Positions 1 through 13,900 of a stretch of DNA of 64,000 nucleotides are shown here, piece after piece; positions within the stretch are counted from its first letter, which is position 1; each line of letters begins with the position of its first letter. Origin of the DNA: Agelas oroides (lineage: Eukaryota > Porifera > Demospongiae > Agelasida > Agelasidae). The position numbers and the translations under genes are program-made. The notes beneath the pieces are model-generated. The model had not been told where the DNA came from. It searched no databases and saw only the letters and a program-made list of their open reading frames with translations. The stretch spans positions 2,341,566 to 2,405,565 of the forward strand of contig OX422195.1 in the NCBI GenBank assembly GCA_949130485.1, given 5' to 3'.

Positions 1-287
1 TATTTTACAGCTCATGCTTAGACAAGTAACAAAATGCTGGGATCACTGTTCTTCGTAATAAACAAGATGAGATAAAAAGTTGTTGTTTTTATCCAAATGT
101 GAACAATATTCTTTTTGTTTCATGGAACTAAGTGTTTTTTCACCAGAAAAGTTCCTGATGATTCAATCTTCAAGTATGGAAAGATGTATATACATGTGCG
201 GTAGCCAAGTGGGGGGAGGCAATTCCTGGTCTTAGTGTGGTCTTCAATCTAAATGGCACATGTTATAACATGTATTGTACTTCCCAG

Positions 288-3200
288 TACATAGGAATGA
301 TAGGGAAGGTGCACTATATTGATGATAATGGAGACCTGCTGGTAAACTATTTCAGCAATGCCATGTTCTGCATCAACCCAGCAGCTGTTACCAAGGTGAA
401 GAGGAATACCCGCTACTTGTCCATTACTACGAAGATAACACTATAGTACTTATCATCCATGCTGTATGCCAATTTTGGCCTATTAATTATCTGGTAAACC
501 AGCAGAATCATGATGGAGGTCTGTTTGTATATGTGGCACATAATGTTAATGCTTGGAACAGTTTATTCCCAAGCCATCCTAGAATGTTTTACCGACCCTA
601 TTACTAGTCCCATTATCGGACCCTTGTCACAACAACAGTTGTGTGTGTGCCTTACTGATGGTCTGGGAACAATTAAGACTATCCTGTACACCCATTTGTA
701 GTGTTGTGCATAGCAGATTGGAGCAGAAGCTATGACACTATTCCCTGGTAAAGTGGCTAGTACATGGGCTGTTCTCATTATGGATGTAAAGCTACTATTT
801 TAGGCTGCTGATGATTTTGTACAGGTGGATGTCCCAATGTTTGAAGCAGGTGATGTGGTGTCTATCATGGAGGACCGTGCTGAAGTCAGCAAGCTGCAGA
901 AGGGACATGGAGAGTGGAGAGAGGATATGACAGCTGTAAGCACCTGGATATGTAACTTGCAGCAATAGGTGGTACCTAGAAGTTTTCTGCAGTAGTACCA
1001 CTGTTAAACCTGCATGTCTTGCAGTGCAAAAACACTATTTATACCACCACATGCAGTCACTTGGCCAACTTGGACGAGTGTTGAGGGTGGTTCCCAATGC
1101 AGCACAGGACGTGCAGGTCTCAGTGGCTGGGAGAAGGTGGACCTTCAACTCTGCCTGCCTAAAGCCTGCCCCTGGGGAGAATCCTGCCTCCTCAGACCTT
1201 GATGGAAGTGGGTGATACTCACATACAGTGCTATTCTTTATAGCTTGTTTAGATTTACCATAGAGCTCCACTGTTACGTATAACCAAATATAGACTAACA
1301 TCTGGTTGAGCAATGTAACACCCTGGTCATGTGACCACCAAACAGTGCCATTGATCTACACATCTTGCCTCTTCCCCAGTTTTACATAGTACATGTTTAC
1401 TTCACACTTCACACACCAGCTAGTTGTCAGCTCCACTCAAAATTAAAGTGAATGTCCCTACGTAACTTGTATAAGGACTACCATTTAGAAATGACAGAGG
1501 TAGTCTGGAATACAATTTGAGTACTTGAACCTAAGATGGTATATGTACCATGGTGATAGCTACTGTCTCAGGTTATAGTACAGACTACACTCTGTGTATC
1601 TATAGCACAGCTTACATAGGAAGGTTTTAGCTTAGTCGCAGTAGGCACGGTAATGCAAGAAACGTGACAAACCTTTCCACAAAACTTACCGAAAGAACCA
1701 TTTATGTATTAACTTTGGTAACTGGGGTTTGTATATAACATAGTATTTGCTTGATCAAAGGTAAGCTATGTATGTCAGACACTGAGCTGAGTCCTATTCT
1801 GACTCTCATGCATCGAGTTATGTTTTTCCATTACTGTACTACCCTGCACACCATGCCTAACAAACCACAAGCCTGCTTTTGCATGGACGTGGTATTTGTC
1901 CACGATATTTGTGGACATGGGCTAAACAAATGGGTGGTATACACATATGCAGTAGACATGTAATGCTACTGTTGCCTATTATTGCTAGGTGGGTGTTTAT
2001 AGTAGCAACTATTAGTTGCACTCTTTATCAGCTGCATGATTGTAAGCACCCTTAATTCATTCAATCATTATAGTAGAAACAACAATTGGACAGATGTACA
2101 TATATACATGTGCTTCTCCAACACTCCAGATGATGAACATGTGAACCCTACTATGCGTATCCAGCTACAGTTTTTGTTGGAGGCAATGAGTCCAGAGATC
2201 ATTCCCGCAGCAGTCATTGCTGGAGATGCCTCCATACTCAGAGAATACCTGACAAAGTGCCCACATGAGGTAGCTGCATATGTATACATTGTGCTGGCTA
2301 CATTCCCCAGTCCTCCACACTTTTCTGTATTGCAAGCTACAAAAAGCTGGGTGGAGGCCTGTGAATGAGACTACATTGTCCCATACTGTGCCACACGTCA
2401 ATACTCGTAATACTACTGGTCAAGTATGGCACTGAATGCAACCATGTTTGGTACTGTTGTCATTCAGGTTATTTTGCTTGGTAACATGGGCTGTGATCGG
2501 GCTACAAGTGATTTCCATGGACTTTACAGACATCTGTAAATCTAGCTGGAACCTTTGCTACATGTAAAGGTTGTTCTGGCTCTTCTTCATCTACATTGTT
2601 AACATATCAGCTAGGCAAGCCTAGGTGAATTAGCAACCCATTAATAATTCCAGAAGTGTAACCAACCTCTCAGGAAGGTAATGGATGTTACTAGATTCTG
2701 CACTTTAGTTGGCCCTGTTCCTTTTTCATGAATTTGACTCGAGATGGGGGCCCAAGATTATTAATAAGTTGGGTATTAATCACAAAGAGGATGGTATATT
2801 TACAAGCTGTGACAGTGTTAGTAAACATAATGAAAACCCTATAGTGCATAAACTGTGTGTGTGCATGTATGGGTGAGGAATGTACAATTAATGGCTCTGT
2901 ACACTTTCCCTAGGTGAATACACTGTTCCAAAAAAAGTCGGCTCTGCACATTGCAATATCTGAAGGATATGTGCACATTGTGCAAATTCTTCTGGAGTAT
3001 GGACCCAAGTTGGAAATAGGGGTAAGCTACTTTTGACTCGAATTTATATGACTGACACATCTAGTGTATGGCTTACATTTTGTTCTCTGCATGCAGGATG
3101 AAAGTGGTAACACTCCTCTGCATTATTGTGCAAACTTGTGAGTCAACATCAGAAGAAATATCAGTACGACATAATACAAAATGGCTGAGTATGTCCTAAT

Positions 3201-6200
3201 CACATTATCACCCTTAGCCCATTAAGTTAAAGTCACATTGGTGCTTTCTAAATACCTGTAGTTGTATTGTTGTGTGGTATTATAGTGAGTGGATCATTGA
3301 TCTGCAGTGACCAAGACGATGCTGCAAAGCTCCTCCTTGATGCCGGTGCTGATATAAATTACAAGAATGCAGTTGGTACCTTCCCCCTGGAACTCTGTAC
3401 TGCATTAGGAAACTACAAAGTATTGAGGCTGTTGGCTAAGCACCCTAAAGTGAACTTACATAATCAGGTACTTAAACACCACACTGAGTTACATACAATG
3501 CATTACACATAGAAATGATTAGATATATCTATCTTTGCACCGAGTTAAGCTGGACAGTTGGCTGTCTGGAGAAGAAACTATACTATAGCATCGATCAATA
3601 AAACTGAACCTTGCTATATGTAGGAGGCTAGGAGCTTTATCTCAGAAGTGTGATAGCATGCCACCCCACTTCCTCACCAGGATATTGATGGTAACACAGC
3701 TCTACATGCTGCTGCACGTGCACACAGGAATGAGGCAGTCACTATCTTGCTGGATGCTGGCGCTGACCCTGCACGGTATAACAATGACTTTTTCACACCC
3801 ATCCTTGAGGCAGCAAAAAATGGATTCTTTGCGTAAGGTTTTTTCTTGGGTGTTTCATGGTTTCAGTCAGCATCAGATTCTCACAGAGAATTCATCACAG
3901 CACAACCAAACGTACTCAACATAAAGTAGGAAACATGCACTTTTGAAGCAGTTCACAATCTCGCTATAGTAATCTGTTGAGTGTTCAGCTAAGTACTAAT
4001 CTCCTGTATACAAAGTGCACTAGCCACTTGATTCTCTCACGTCACCCTTTGCACTGCATTGATGCATACTTTGAACAGTCACTGCAAGTACAACAACGTT
4101 TAATAACCCAAGTGTCACATGCCAGCAGTACACTACTTCACAAATATCATTTTTAGTTTTATTGAGCATGGCCCATACCCTTTATTGACATCTCCAGTCA
4201 GATGCCGAGTAATGCATGAATATTGGTGACTTGTAGTCTAATTTGTCGTTATCTTGAGCGTGATGCTCATATAAACTTTCAGATGGAACTCCATATACAA
4301 ATTTAACCCTTAATTTCCTCCAGAGGGATGGAGCAGTTTATGGCTCGTTTTCCAGAGCATGTGAATATGGTGAAGGTGGATGATGAGCACACTGCACTGC
4401 ACATTGCAGCAAACAATGATCACTTGGACGTAGTCCGACTACTTGCTTCTATGGTATGTTAAATACTATACATACTACTGTACAGTATGTTCACCAACTG
4501 TAGAGGACTTCCCAGAAGACATGTGACTAGTTTATTATCATTCCACCACAGACCACTTGCGACCTGAATGCAAAAAACCATCTGAAGCAGTTGACTCCTC
4601 TGCGCTTGGCTGTTGAACGAGAACATTCTAGAATTGTGGAGGTCCTGGTGGGGTATGGGGCTGATGTGAACACGACATGTTCTGATGGCCATACACCACT
4701 ACATGTTGTGACAACAAACAAAGATATGAAGAAGCCAACATCCCAGACACAACAGCTGCACAGGGTAACAATACAAGTATCATAGTATGTAAGGCTATAG
4801 TGCTTGTATACATGTTGTGACAACAAACAAAGATATGAAGAAGCCAACATCCCAGACACAACAGCTGCACAGGGTAACAATACAAGTATCATAGTATCTA
4901 AGGCAGGAATAGTGCTTGTATACATGTGGACATAAGTTGAGAGAGATGGAAGGGAAGTGCTTGTGTCTGTGTGACTGATTGAGAGAACATATAGCTGCTG
5001 TGAAACAGCAAAGAGCCAAGTATCTTGCCAGTATGCTGATGTCAATACACTCATACCATTAAACATGCCAGTTTCTTGTTGTGGACAGTATAATTATGTT
5101 TTACATGTACATGTATGTGGCTTACATTAGGTCAATGATCAGCTGGTGGCTCTCAATGATGGAAAGCTAGTAGAGCCCTATGTGACTGTGGCAGCCTTCC
5201 TGGTGCAAGAAGGTGCTGATGTGCACATCAAGAGCAGTAGAGGTGTCAGCCCCTTGCAAGTCTGTCCTCCCGATATTGCAGCATTGATTACCAAGTTTGC
5301 TAGTGAACACCCGTAAGTTGATGATTTATGTATAGGTTGTACACCTACTTCTAATCTCTTGATCATGTTATTGGATGTCTCTTTTACACAGAAGTAAAGT
5401 ATATATGGGTACACTACGTCCTTTCTTCCCACATCCTGTTGAAAAGACTCTTCAGCTGCCTACTGTAAGCTCTTTGAAACCCACTTTACAATGTACTTAG
5501 ATGCTTCATCATGGGGTAAGCCTGAGCACGGAGCTGATTTTTTAACGTGCAGTAGTCAAAGTCTTTACTAGAGCTATGTAGTCATTGACTAATACCATGA
5601 ACCTATACTACAGCTCAAGGATCTCTGTAGTCTCGGAACCAGGTCTGGCTCCGAGACTAGGATCTCTGCTGTCTTTACGAAAGCATGCAAACTGGCTTGT
5701 TATGCATACGTATATATACAGTGGAACCCCTCTAAGACAGACACATGTTTTATCCCTAATACTGGGGTGTCCCTAACGCAGCAGCTTCTGGTACAATTTC
5801 GGTAGGCATGGTACTGCATAATTGGGTTGTTGAGCACAACATAGCCATGTTTTTCTTTGCTGTACGCTGGCAGGGAAGGCTAACCAGGGGCTAGTACTGT
5901 GAGTAACAATGCTAATCTTATGTCAAGTTGTTATCTTCAGTAGTGGTGGTAGACAATCATGGTAGACAATCTTATCCCATGTTTAGAGCATCCTCTAAAT
6001 TTGGGTCATTAAAGTATTGTTTCCATATAATTAGGAGTGTGAAAAGAGCCTGCTATTCAGGGGTTGCTTGAGTGTTGAAGTGAATGGAAGGACAGTCATG
6101 GTGTTTGCAAATGTCCACTAAGGGGGGTTTCACTGTAGTTCTTACTTGAGGCAGCTACCATGCATGTCAAACTCATTTCACGAAATTCACGCACTCAAGG

Positions 6201-7356
6201 CATGAATCTAGCAAGTGAATCTCTGCTGCCCTGTGCTGCCTGTAAGCATCTGTCACACTTGAGAAATGTTTTCATCATTCTGCCACCATGTGAGTGAACA
6301 ACCTGGCTTATTAATGCAACTGCTCTTAGACTAGCCCTTGTACAGCTGGTCATCTCTCATATCCATGTAACCATTGTCGTTCATGCTGAAACATTTGAAC
6401 ACTTGCTGCATGCTCACATGGATGGATGGTGGATGGATGGACAATACACAGAATCTGCATAGCTTCACACTAGTGTGCATGGTCCTTGCTCAGGCTCATC
6501 CCAAACGATTGATCAGGTGTACATATTCTGCCATTCTTGGGATCACTATGTCATTTTTTATACCTACAGAATACTTCATCAATTCCAAAACCAATCAACA
6601 GTGATGTACTAGAACACCAGGGACAACCAGCACCTGGTAGTACATCAAAGCTGGAAAGCACAAAAAGCAATGAAACTTTCAAGCAACCACAAGACGGAAA
6701 GGACACATTACAACAAACAACTTCCCAACAGCTAGCTGGTAACATTGATGGACATAAACCACCTGTAGATATTGCTATCACAACCAACACCCAGTCATAC
6801 AGTGGTGCCAAGCTATTGGATACTAATATTGAGAAGACTGGTGCTGCTACCAGTGCAGTACCAACTGAGCAAGGTCTGTATCTTGCAGTCTGACGGTAAG
6901 CCAACCAACGAGTTATGCATCTAATGCTAACACATGCATTTTGTCTGTATTATATACAGCTGATGACATGGCACAAGACGAGTTCTGTGCACTTTGTGAA
7001 AATCCTGCTGATGTCAAGTTTGAACCATGTGGGCACATCATTATGTGCAGTGATTGTGCTGACAGAGCAAAGAGATGCCCTGTTTGCAAGGTACAGGCTC
7101 CATGGAAGTGAAAGCTCTTACATTGATCTGAATAGTGTCTAAAAAATTATAAAGGGAGCTATGAGAAACACAGCCTCATCTCCAAGCCATAGGTGACCAT
7201 GGAAAAATAGGTATAATCATTAATCTTCTGTTGGTTTTGTTTTACAGTGGTAAAACCATCTTGTCTGTGAACTTCATGTATACTGCTAATTGCTTTAGAA
7301 AGATGTTTTCTTTTGTTTTGCAGAGCCATGTGAAATCAAGGTCGAAGGTACTGTAA
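288..7356 (+). CDS. Gene A: mind bomb-type E3 ubiquitin ligase, 5' end outside window
   Basis: Fifteen exons join in frame to 678 codons: 288-395, 825-935, 1057-1207, 2130-2269, 2914-3021, 3097-3137, 3308-3467, 3681-3832, 4324-4453, 4552-4764, 5131-5312, 5392-5464, 6570-6873, 6960-7090, 7324-7356. They correspond to exons 8-22 of the complete paralogue at 37645-44440. The first three encode MIB repeats (QKGHGEW and RRWTFN motifs). The next eight encode the ankyrin region (for example DGNTALHAAARAH and LLDAGAD). Then comes a Thr/Gln/Pro-rich linker, a C3HC4 RING (CALC, CGHIIMC, CPVCK) and a ten-residue tail ending at a TAA. Mind bomb ligases ubiquitinate Delta/Jagged and so drive Notch-ligand endocytosis; that role is known for the family and only inferred here. 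The N-terminal MIB/HERC2-ZZ block must lie left of base 1. Exon edges were chosen from GT-AG sites and phase agreement with the paralogues; the end of the third exon (1207) is the least certain. Confidence 0.9.
4701..4922 (+). repeat. Tandem duplication of an exon end and its splice donor in gene A
   Basis: A unit of about 109 bp is present twice in a row. The first copy holds the last 64 bases of the ankyrin exon ending at 4764, the GTAACA donor and about 45 bases of intron. The second, starting near 4810, repeats the same exon end and donor inside the intron with a few differences. The second copy has no matching acceptor, so it should act only as a competing or cryptic donor. Confidence 0.85.
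5628..5659. mobile_element. 32-bp palindromic TAG...CTA miniature element
   Basis: A hairpin starts TAGTCTCGGAACCAG and ends CTGGCTCCGAGACTA. It is flanked on both sides by the same nine bases, GGATCTCTG (5619-5627 and 5660-5668). The termini and duplication length match the larger TAG...CTA elements in the window. It lies in an intron of gene A. Confidence 0.7.
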
Positions 7357-8531
7357 ATAGCAGGCATCTTGGTTATCTTATTTACAAACTGTGATGCTTT
7401 AAAAAGTGCTGTTTGTGTATGCAGTAGTAATTTATGTTTTGTTTAGAGGTTCATTGTACTTAGGCATTCATTATAGGTTGTAAGTTTCTGAATGTAATTG
7501 TTTGTCTAATGTAAACTGTAATTGGCTGTAGCGACTCGATGCCCTCGAAGCAAATAATTAGACAAACAATAACGTACAGCAGCGCCACCAGCGGCTTCAA
7601 AGTCAAGGCCTGACTGCACAACAACACTCTGAATGGTACCATGTCACCATAAGCATCATGATCACTGTAAGCATCACTGTAAGCATGGTGCATGTATATA
7701 TTTTCGCAATGCGCACATCTACGCAAAGCTGCCTTGTAGTAACTTTCGGTGAACAAGTACACTCCCCATTAGCCACGCGAAGCTTGCTTCAGGGTGGGCG
7801 CTTATTCCAGTAAACTTTGACCCTATACAGGAAATTGGACCAAAAGTAGGGGTGGGCGCTCTTTCACCGTGTATTTTTCTGCTAGTTTAGTCAGTCCAGT
7901 CCAGTTCAGTTTGAGTTCAGTTCAATTCGAAGTGTCGTTCACCGGTTACAACATATGCAAATAATGTTGTTGACATAGACAGGGCCATCTCACTCCATAA
8001 TGTAGGAATCAGTACTGTATTTTTAAAATCCTATTAGCATAAATTTGGGGCTGGGTTAGTGTGTTTGTGATGAACTACTGCAATTACATTTACAGAAGGA
8101 GAAAATATCGCAATATTGAAATATTGGAGAAAAAACACAACTTTCTCCAATTTGCACCCTACCCAAACCCAAGTGTAATAACAAATTGGAGACCAGGCTT
8201 AGCTAGAGATAGCCAGTACCACTGAGGTACAAGTGGGACTTCAGGTATACCCGCACCACCATTGAAGGGGAGTAGTCAGCGCTCCTGTGGGTGCTTGGCT
8301 CAGCTTTGGGAGTTTATCTAGTGTTGGCCCAGTTTTTTTTTAGAGTTAGCAAACACTGGACCCTGCCTTAATTGTCTGGGGGCACACCCCCTTGGGGAGC
8401 TCCTTACATTTGTCCATCATCCATAATTATGATCCATATGTCCATTGTTGTATATATTATGTGTAGTTACTGTACCTGAGTACGTATGTTGAGAGTTGGA
8501 GGAATTGTTGTGGCCATTTCACTCTGTGTTG

Positions 8532-8665
8532 TTAGCCTCATTCCCATGCAGGCCTTCCCACCATTAAGTTTTTGATCACCTATAGTATGCAAAAATAGAG
8601 CGTCTGTTTTTGTATAGTGTAAGCGATCAAACAAATGGATGGTGGGAAGGTGTGGGAATGAAGCT
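8532..8665. mobile_element. TAG...CTA inverted-repeat element, diverged
   Basis: Starts TAGCCTCATTCCCATGCAGG and ends in a matching inverted segment (GTGTGGGAATGAAGCTA). The inner arms CTTCCCACCATTAAG and ATGGATGGTGGGAAG are also complementary in part. It belongs with the cleaner copies at 9288, 26915, 35009 and 60812. Confidence 0.55.
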
Positions 8666-8916
8666 ACTTTACTTGGTTGGTGTGTATAATAATGTGACGC
8701 CAGGCTAAGCCAGTATGTAATTACTGCATCAGAGTAAGCTGACAGTTGTGACCTTCCATCCTTGTGTCACTTTATGTGATGTTGAAATTATACTTGTTAT
8801 TTCAAATCACATGCAGTGTCTACATGCTGGACAGTCTCAGTTATCATGTTCACCTCATTCACATCAGAGTTTTCTACTTTAGTTTTCTGCTGTTTTTGTG
8901 CACTAGATATATATAG

Positions 8917-9480
8917 TTCACTGAGTTTGGTACTTTTGACTTCCTCCTTTGTGTGAACTATAGTGCACTGAGTTTGGTACCTTTGACTTCCTCCTTTGTG
9001 TGAACTATAGTTCACTGAGTTTGGTACTTTTGACTTCCTTCTTTGTGTGAACTATAGTGCACTGAGTTTGGTACTTTTGACTTCCTCCTTTGTGTGAACT
9101 ATAGTTCACTGAGTTTCAACCTATAGCTACTTTTGATTTCCTTCTTGTGTGAACTACAGTACGCTGAGTTTCAAACTATCTATCATTGTGTGAACTATAG
9201 TACGCTGAGTTTCAAACTATCTATCATTGTGTGAACTATAGTACGCTGAGTTTCAACATACTTATCATTGTGTGAACTACAGTACACTAGCCTCGTTCCC
9301 AGGCCCTCGCCCAGCTTCCTGTCGTTTGCAGTACGATGAAGCCCGCTTTACCGTACTGCAAGCGACAGGAAGCTGGGCGAGGGCCTGGGAACGAGGCTAA
9401 CAGTACACTGAATTTCAAACTACCTATCATTGTGTGAACTATGAGTTTCAACCTACGTATGGTATATGAAACACAATCTA
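8917..9480. repeat. Minisatellite with 47-bp and 41-bp unit types
   Basis: At least four units of about 47 bp (core CACTGAGTTTGGTACTTTTG, ending GTGTGAACTATAG) are followed by several 41-bp units (CGCTGAGTTTCAAACTATCT). Both types share the CTGAGTTT start and GTGTGAACTATAG end, so the array evolved by replacement of the middle of the unit. A palindromic element interrupts it at 9288. Confidence 0.85.
9288..9399. mobile_element. TAGCCTCGTTCCC palindromic element in the minisatellite
   Basis: 112 bp with near-perfect inverted arms of about 50 bp (TAGCCTCGTTCCCAGGCCCT and its complement), flanked on both sides by ACAGTACAC. It has no coding capacity, so it is a non-autonomous, MITE-like insertion. 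Confidence 0.8.
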
Positions 9481-10989
9481 CAACTTCCTGTCAGAGTATG
9501 GAAAATAATACAAGGGTGAGGTGGAGAATATATAAATAATGCATGTTGTACATGGCCCACTGCAAAAACTACACTGTTAAAGTAACTCCTGAGTACACAG
9601 CAGTTTCAGGGTTCATTGAATACTATGAAGAGAATTTACTAAAATAACTATCCATCATCACAACTATCTATCCATCATCCTCCCTCCCAACTCCATCAAG
9701 CTTCATTAAGCCATTATTTGAGCATCCATCTGCTAGCTATTGTTTGCTTTGTTCTGAACCAGATAATACATAGCCAGTAAATGGATACATAACTAACTGA
9801 CAGGTTTAGCTGAAAACTGTTTGTGCTTGATGGAGTTGTGCATGAGGGAGGAGTGGTAACCATGTTTGTGAATTCTCTTCATACCTGACCAGTTCAATGA
9901 ATCCTGAAACTGCCGTAATATACTCTTCTACAGCTGCAGCTCGGTGTTATGAATGTAGTAAGAAGCCGCATTACTTCACACCACACCTTAACTTTTTTGG
10001 CAAAATGATATTGATAACAGTTACAAGGTCCCTTTGTTCCTTGAACATGTTGTACAGCTTATCAGGGTTCTGCTGGTAGTCCTCTGTGAATTTGTCAGTG
10101 ACTGTGATGGCTGTATGTGTCCACTCCTACATGTGTGATAGACAGTGCTAGTGGTGATTTGTCTCTCTGACTGTAAGAAAAGGTGGGTAGTTTGACCCAT
10201 TTTGATTACTTTAACTTACACATTTTCTTTTGCATCAATGGACAATTTCATTAGCAAAGTATCCTCCCATGACGTACTAATGTTCCGGATAGTCTAATCC
10301 AGTTCTTCACTGTTTGGAATCTAAAGCATGCAGGCAGTAGGACTTCCTAGGTTTAATGATGCAGACAAAGGTTACAAAATCAAAACAACTTTTCCTCACT
10401 ACATTGCATCCATTTCTGTCCATTATGTACATGACTGACTTTCAAACATATTCCTTCTGTGAAGCAGGACTTGGCACAGACACTAGTAGATTCTACATTG
10501 TCATTGGTATTACTCACTTATAGTGCATGGTTCAAATCGTGTTACGGGTCTGCATGGTTGTGGTGTTGGTAGCTCAGTCTACCTGTATGTGTGCATGAAG
10601 ACAGTGATGATATGGGTGCTTAACACACAGCCATAATTGTGTAGTATCATAACAGTTGGGTAGACATTGTTAAATACTACTAGAAACTCACTAACATGAA
10701 TGGTCTTAGTTTCCTTACCTTAGGTACTACCACATAGCCATCTTGATTTCGCATGCATGCGCTGTGTTAACATTTGATGGAACCATGCACTCACATGTAA
10801 TGCTGTACACCTGAACCTGATAAGCTGTGACCCATCAATCTGATTCTAATCAGCCCATGTATAAAAACTGTAGTACTGACAAATTAGTAAAACAAAGGCC
10901 TGACTAATACAGAAAGAAAGTACACAAAAGTGCTATGCGGATTGTCATGTGTATACAGAATAATGACAAACTTTTCTGCCAATCGGTTA

Positions 10990-13900
10990 CTAAGATTGGT
11001 GTATAGTGAATTTTTTAATGATGTTGTCTGCTAGTCTGTTCTCCCCAACTGCTGGATTCTGCAAAACTTGCACTACTGTTGACCAAGTATAGGGGTGTGC
11101 CGGTAAATTTTGATTCTTCCACTTTGTGAAAACATCACTGAAACGGTTGTTGATGATATCTTCTGGTCTGCTGGCAGCAATTCCATCCAGTACACCCTGG
11201 GATACCCCTAGCTGCAGGCCTACAGCCCTCCACTTGCATGGGATCTCGGAAGCTACCTCATTCATGAGGTCTGCAAGCTCTGGCTCACTATCTAAGCCAG
11301 GTGTGTACCTGCTGTGCTGACCTGTATAAGAAACAGAGACAACCGTAAGAGCAAAGTTATCTGTGTATCAGATTGGTATACACACATACTATCCAGCATT
11401 GTGGGAGTTACTACAAAACAATTAAAAACTCTTTGCACCTGGGATTTCCTACATCATCAGGGTTGTCCCAAATACAGCTCTCCCACCAGTTGATATACCC
11501 ACTGATTGCAACATGCATGCATGCATGCACTGCAGAAATGTAGTAGTTGTTTTGACTGTTTGGTGGTTACTATACAATTACAACATTCCTGAGTATGTAG
11601 GAACCAGTTTGAGCCTAATATATACCGTAGAATCGGGTTATCAGGCGCACATCGTTATTTAGCGCACACCGCTTATTAGGCACATGCTGTCTTCTTGACA
11701 AAATCTGTCTAGACCCTCAGTAAGAAGTGCACTGCCCTAATTAAATGAAAATTTGGAGTGGGCGAGGTGAAATTACAAGTGGACAAGTTAGAGCAAGAAC
11801 GTGAAGGTAGTGCGAACGAGGATCACTTTTGCAAATAACCAATCAGAAGTGCGCTAGAAATGTGAAAAGGACTATAAAAACATCAGACATGGCACAGCTT
11901 CTTGTAGATTTCATTCGCCATCGCCATTCGCCATCCTCGACGCGCTCATTGACTGCGAGTTTCCGTTGACTCACGAACTATGCTTTCTTTGATGGCTTCT
12001 CCTTCCATTCTTAAAGAATAACTTGCATACATGACTGCCATTCGTCGTTTTATAGCCGCCTGACAAGCTCCTCGTAAACCGATTCTGACCAGTCAACGCT
12101 ATCCCTAGCTACCTGTGTTGTCAATCGCCAATGACGTCATACTTTTAGAGGCATGGTCAACCTTCGACCCCGCTATTTGGCGCACTTTGTTATGTAGCAC
12201 TGTTATCCCATTAAGCGCATGCGCCTAACAACCCGATTCTACGGTACTATACAAGATTTGTTGGAGGGTTTGTGATTAACATTGTTATCTTACTCTGTAG
12301 GGGTGCTGTGTGTGAATTGTGAGTATGTTTCCTCATATAGCACATAGTACCTGGATGTAGATGGGTGGGTGAGCTCTTACATGTGGTTTCTGGGTGTGAA
12401 GCAGTAGGTGAATCTAAAACTGTATTGAAAAAGAAAACAATATAATAATCCAGACAGCTTGCAGGCTGATTTAATGGATGTTGGATTATAACTGACTTTT
12501 GATCATGTATGTAGCTACAGCTTCTGACATAGCTGCCTGCAAAAGATGGCTAAACTGTGCAGTTGTCAAATCAGTAGGCCAGTTCTCACTGCCAGAATGT
12601 TAGTCTAAATGAACCTGTTAATCTACATTCTCCCAGTGCATGCATGCTCCACTACAGTCGTCACTTTGACTAGCCATTTGTTGTATGAGTCTCAGATGAG
12701 TAAGCAAATTTACTACACAGTTAATTGTGTAATTAAATACAGTAACCCAAGCCTGCTGTTTACATGTCCATTTGTATCAAGAACAAGTTATGTAGCTCCC
12801 AAAGGATACAAGAAATGGGCATTCCCCTTCAATCACTCAAAAGTGTCATTTGATTGTTTTCAGATGAGATGAGTAAACGTCAGGCTTGGATGGAAATTGA
12901 GTGTGCGTATTTTTGCCTTTATTTTTTTATATTAACTGTTTATGTGTTTGCTCACCTGAAACTCAGTCAAAAAATTACACCCCAAGTGGAAAGAATGAAT
13001 GAATGAATGAAGGAATTAATTAATTAATGTTGAGAAAAGCCATACGAGTGCTTGCACATGCCTACTATTTCAGCCTTTTTCTCCCAGGCTAACAAGGACT
13101 ACTCAACGTTGACCAGGCAGCTGGAATTCACTGTAAAAAAGGAAAGGTTGTTTTGACTCAATGTGGTTTACCTCAGTTTCCTCTTACTTGTCTGCATTGT
13201 TAAACACAGTGGAGTCCCACTGCCTGCTTTAGATTCCAAACAGATTAAGAACTTAATTTGGCTTTCCAGAACATCAAATATGTCATGGGAGAATACTTTG
13301 CTAATGAAATGGTCCAATAGCAGTTATTATTGAAGTATCTATGGCTCAAACACTAAGGCTGAGAACTAGTCCCTTCAGTGACCACACCAACGTTACCCAC
13401 GACTTGCAGCTCTTGAGCCTTGTACAAAGACTAAGGTATGTACACCATTCTCAAGCTACATCTATTAGCTACACATTTCTGGTAGCAGATTATTGATCTA
13501 GCACAGCTACACTGAGCTACAAGTCACTTTGAAAGTTTGGTGAAGTGCGTACTTATAGCTACTGGCTTGCTACACTGCAGCACATCCCATGCATCCACAG
13601 CGCTTTTGATGGCAACAGTGCTTCTCTAGAACACCGACTGATGCCTCTCAAAGGCCTTGCGTGGTGTTCTTAGCTCCCACACAACTCAGATAGAGACAGC
13701 AGTAGCACAGTGATCTTCTGCCCAGTCAGTCAAATCACGCTCTAGCCAGTTGGCTAGCTTTGTTTTATCATCTCACCTCAATGTGGCTTCAATTACCACC
13801 AATTAGCATCCCCAGAGGCATCCTGAGTAGGCACTCAACATGCAATGGGTATGGGTAGGTACAAAACCTGGACTCTGGACTCTGGACTGGACTATGGACT

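Larger units (their letters stand above)
7357..10989. other. Intergenic spacer, no gene seen
   Basis: Between the stop of gene A and the stop of the Death-domain gene on the opposite strand. It contains a small inverted-repeat element (8532-8665), a minisatellite (8917-9480) and an element inserted in that minisatellite. The longest reading frames are short and show no recognisable domain. Confidence 0.6.

Noticed and set aside
10536-10600. tRNA-like boxes (GGTTCAAATC and TAGCTCAGTCTACC)
   Set aside because: The boxes are in the wrong order for a tRNA on either strand, and no cloverleaf can be drawn.
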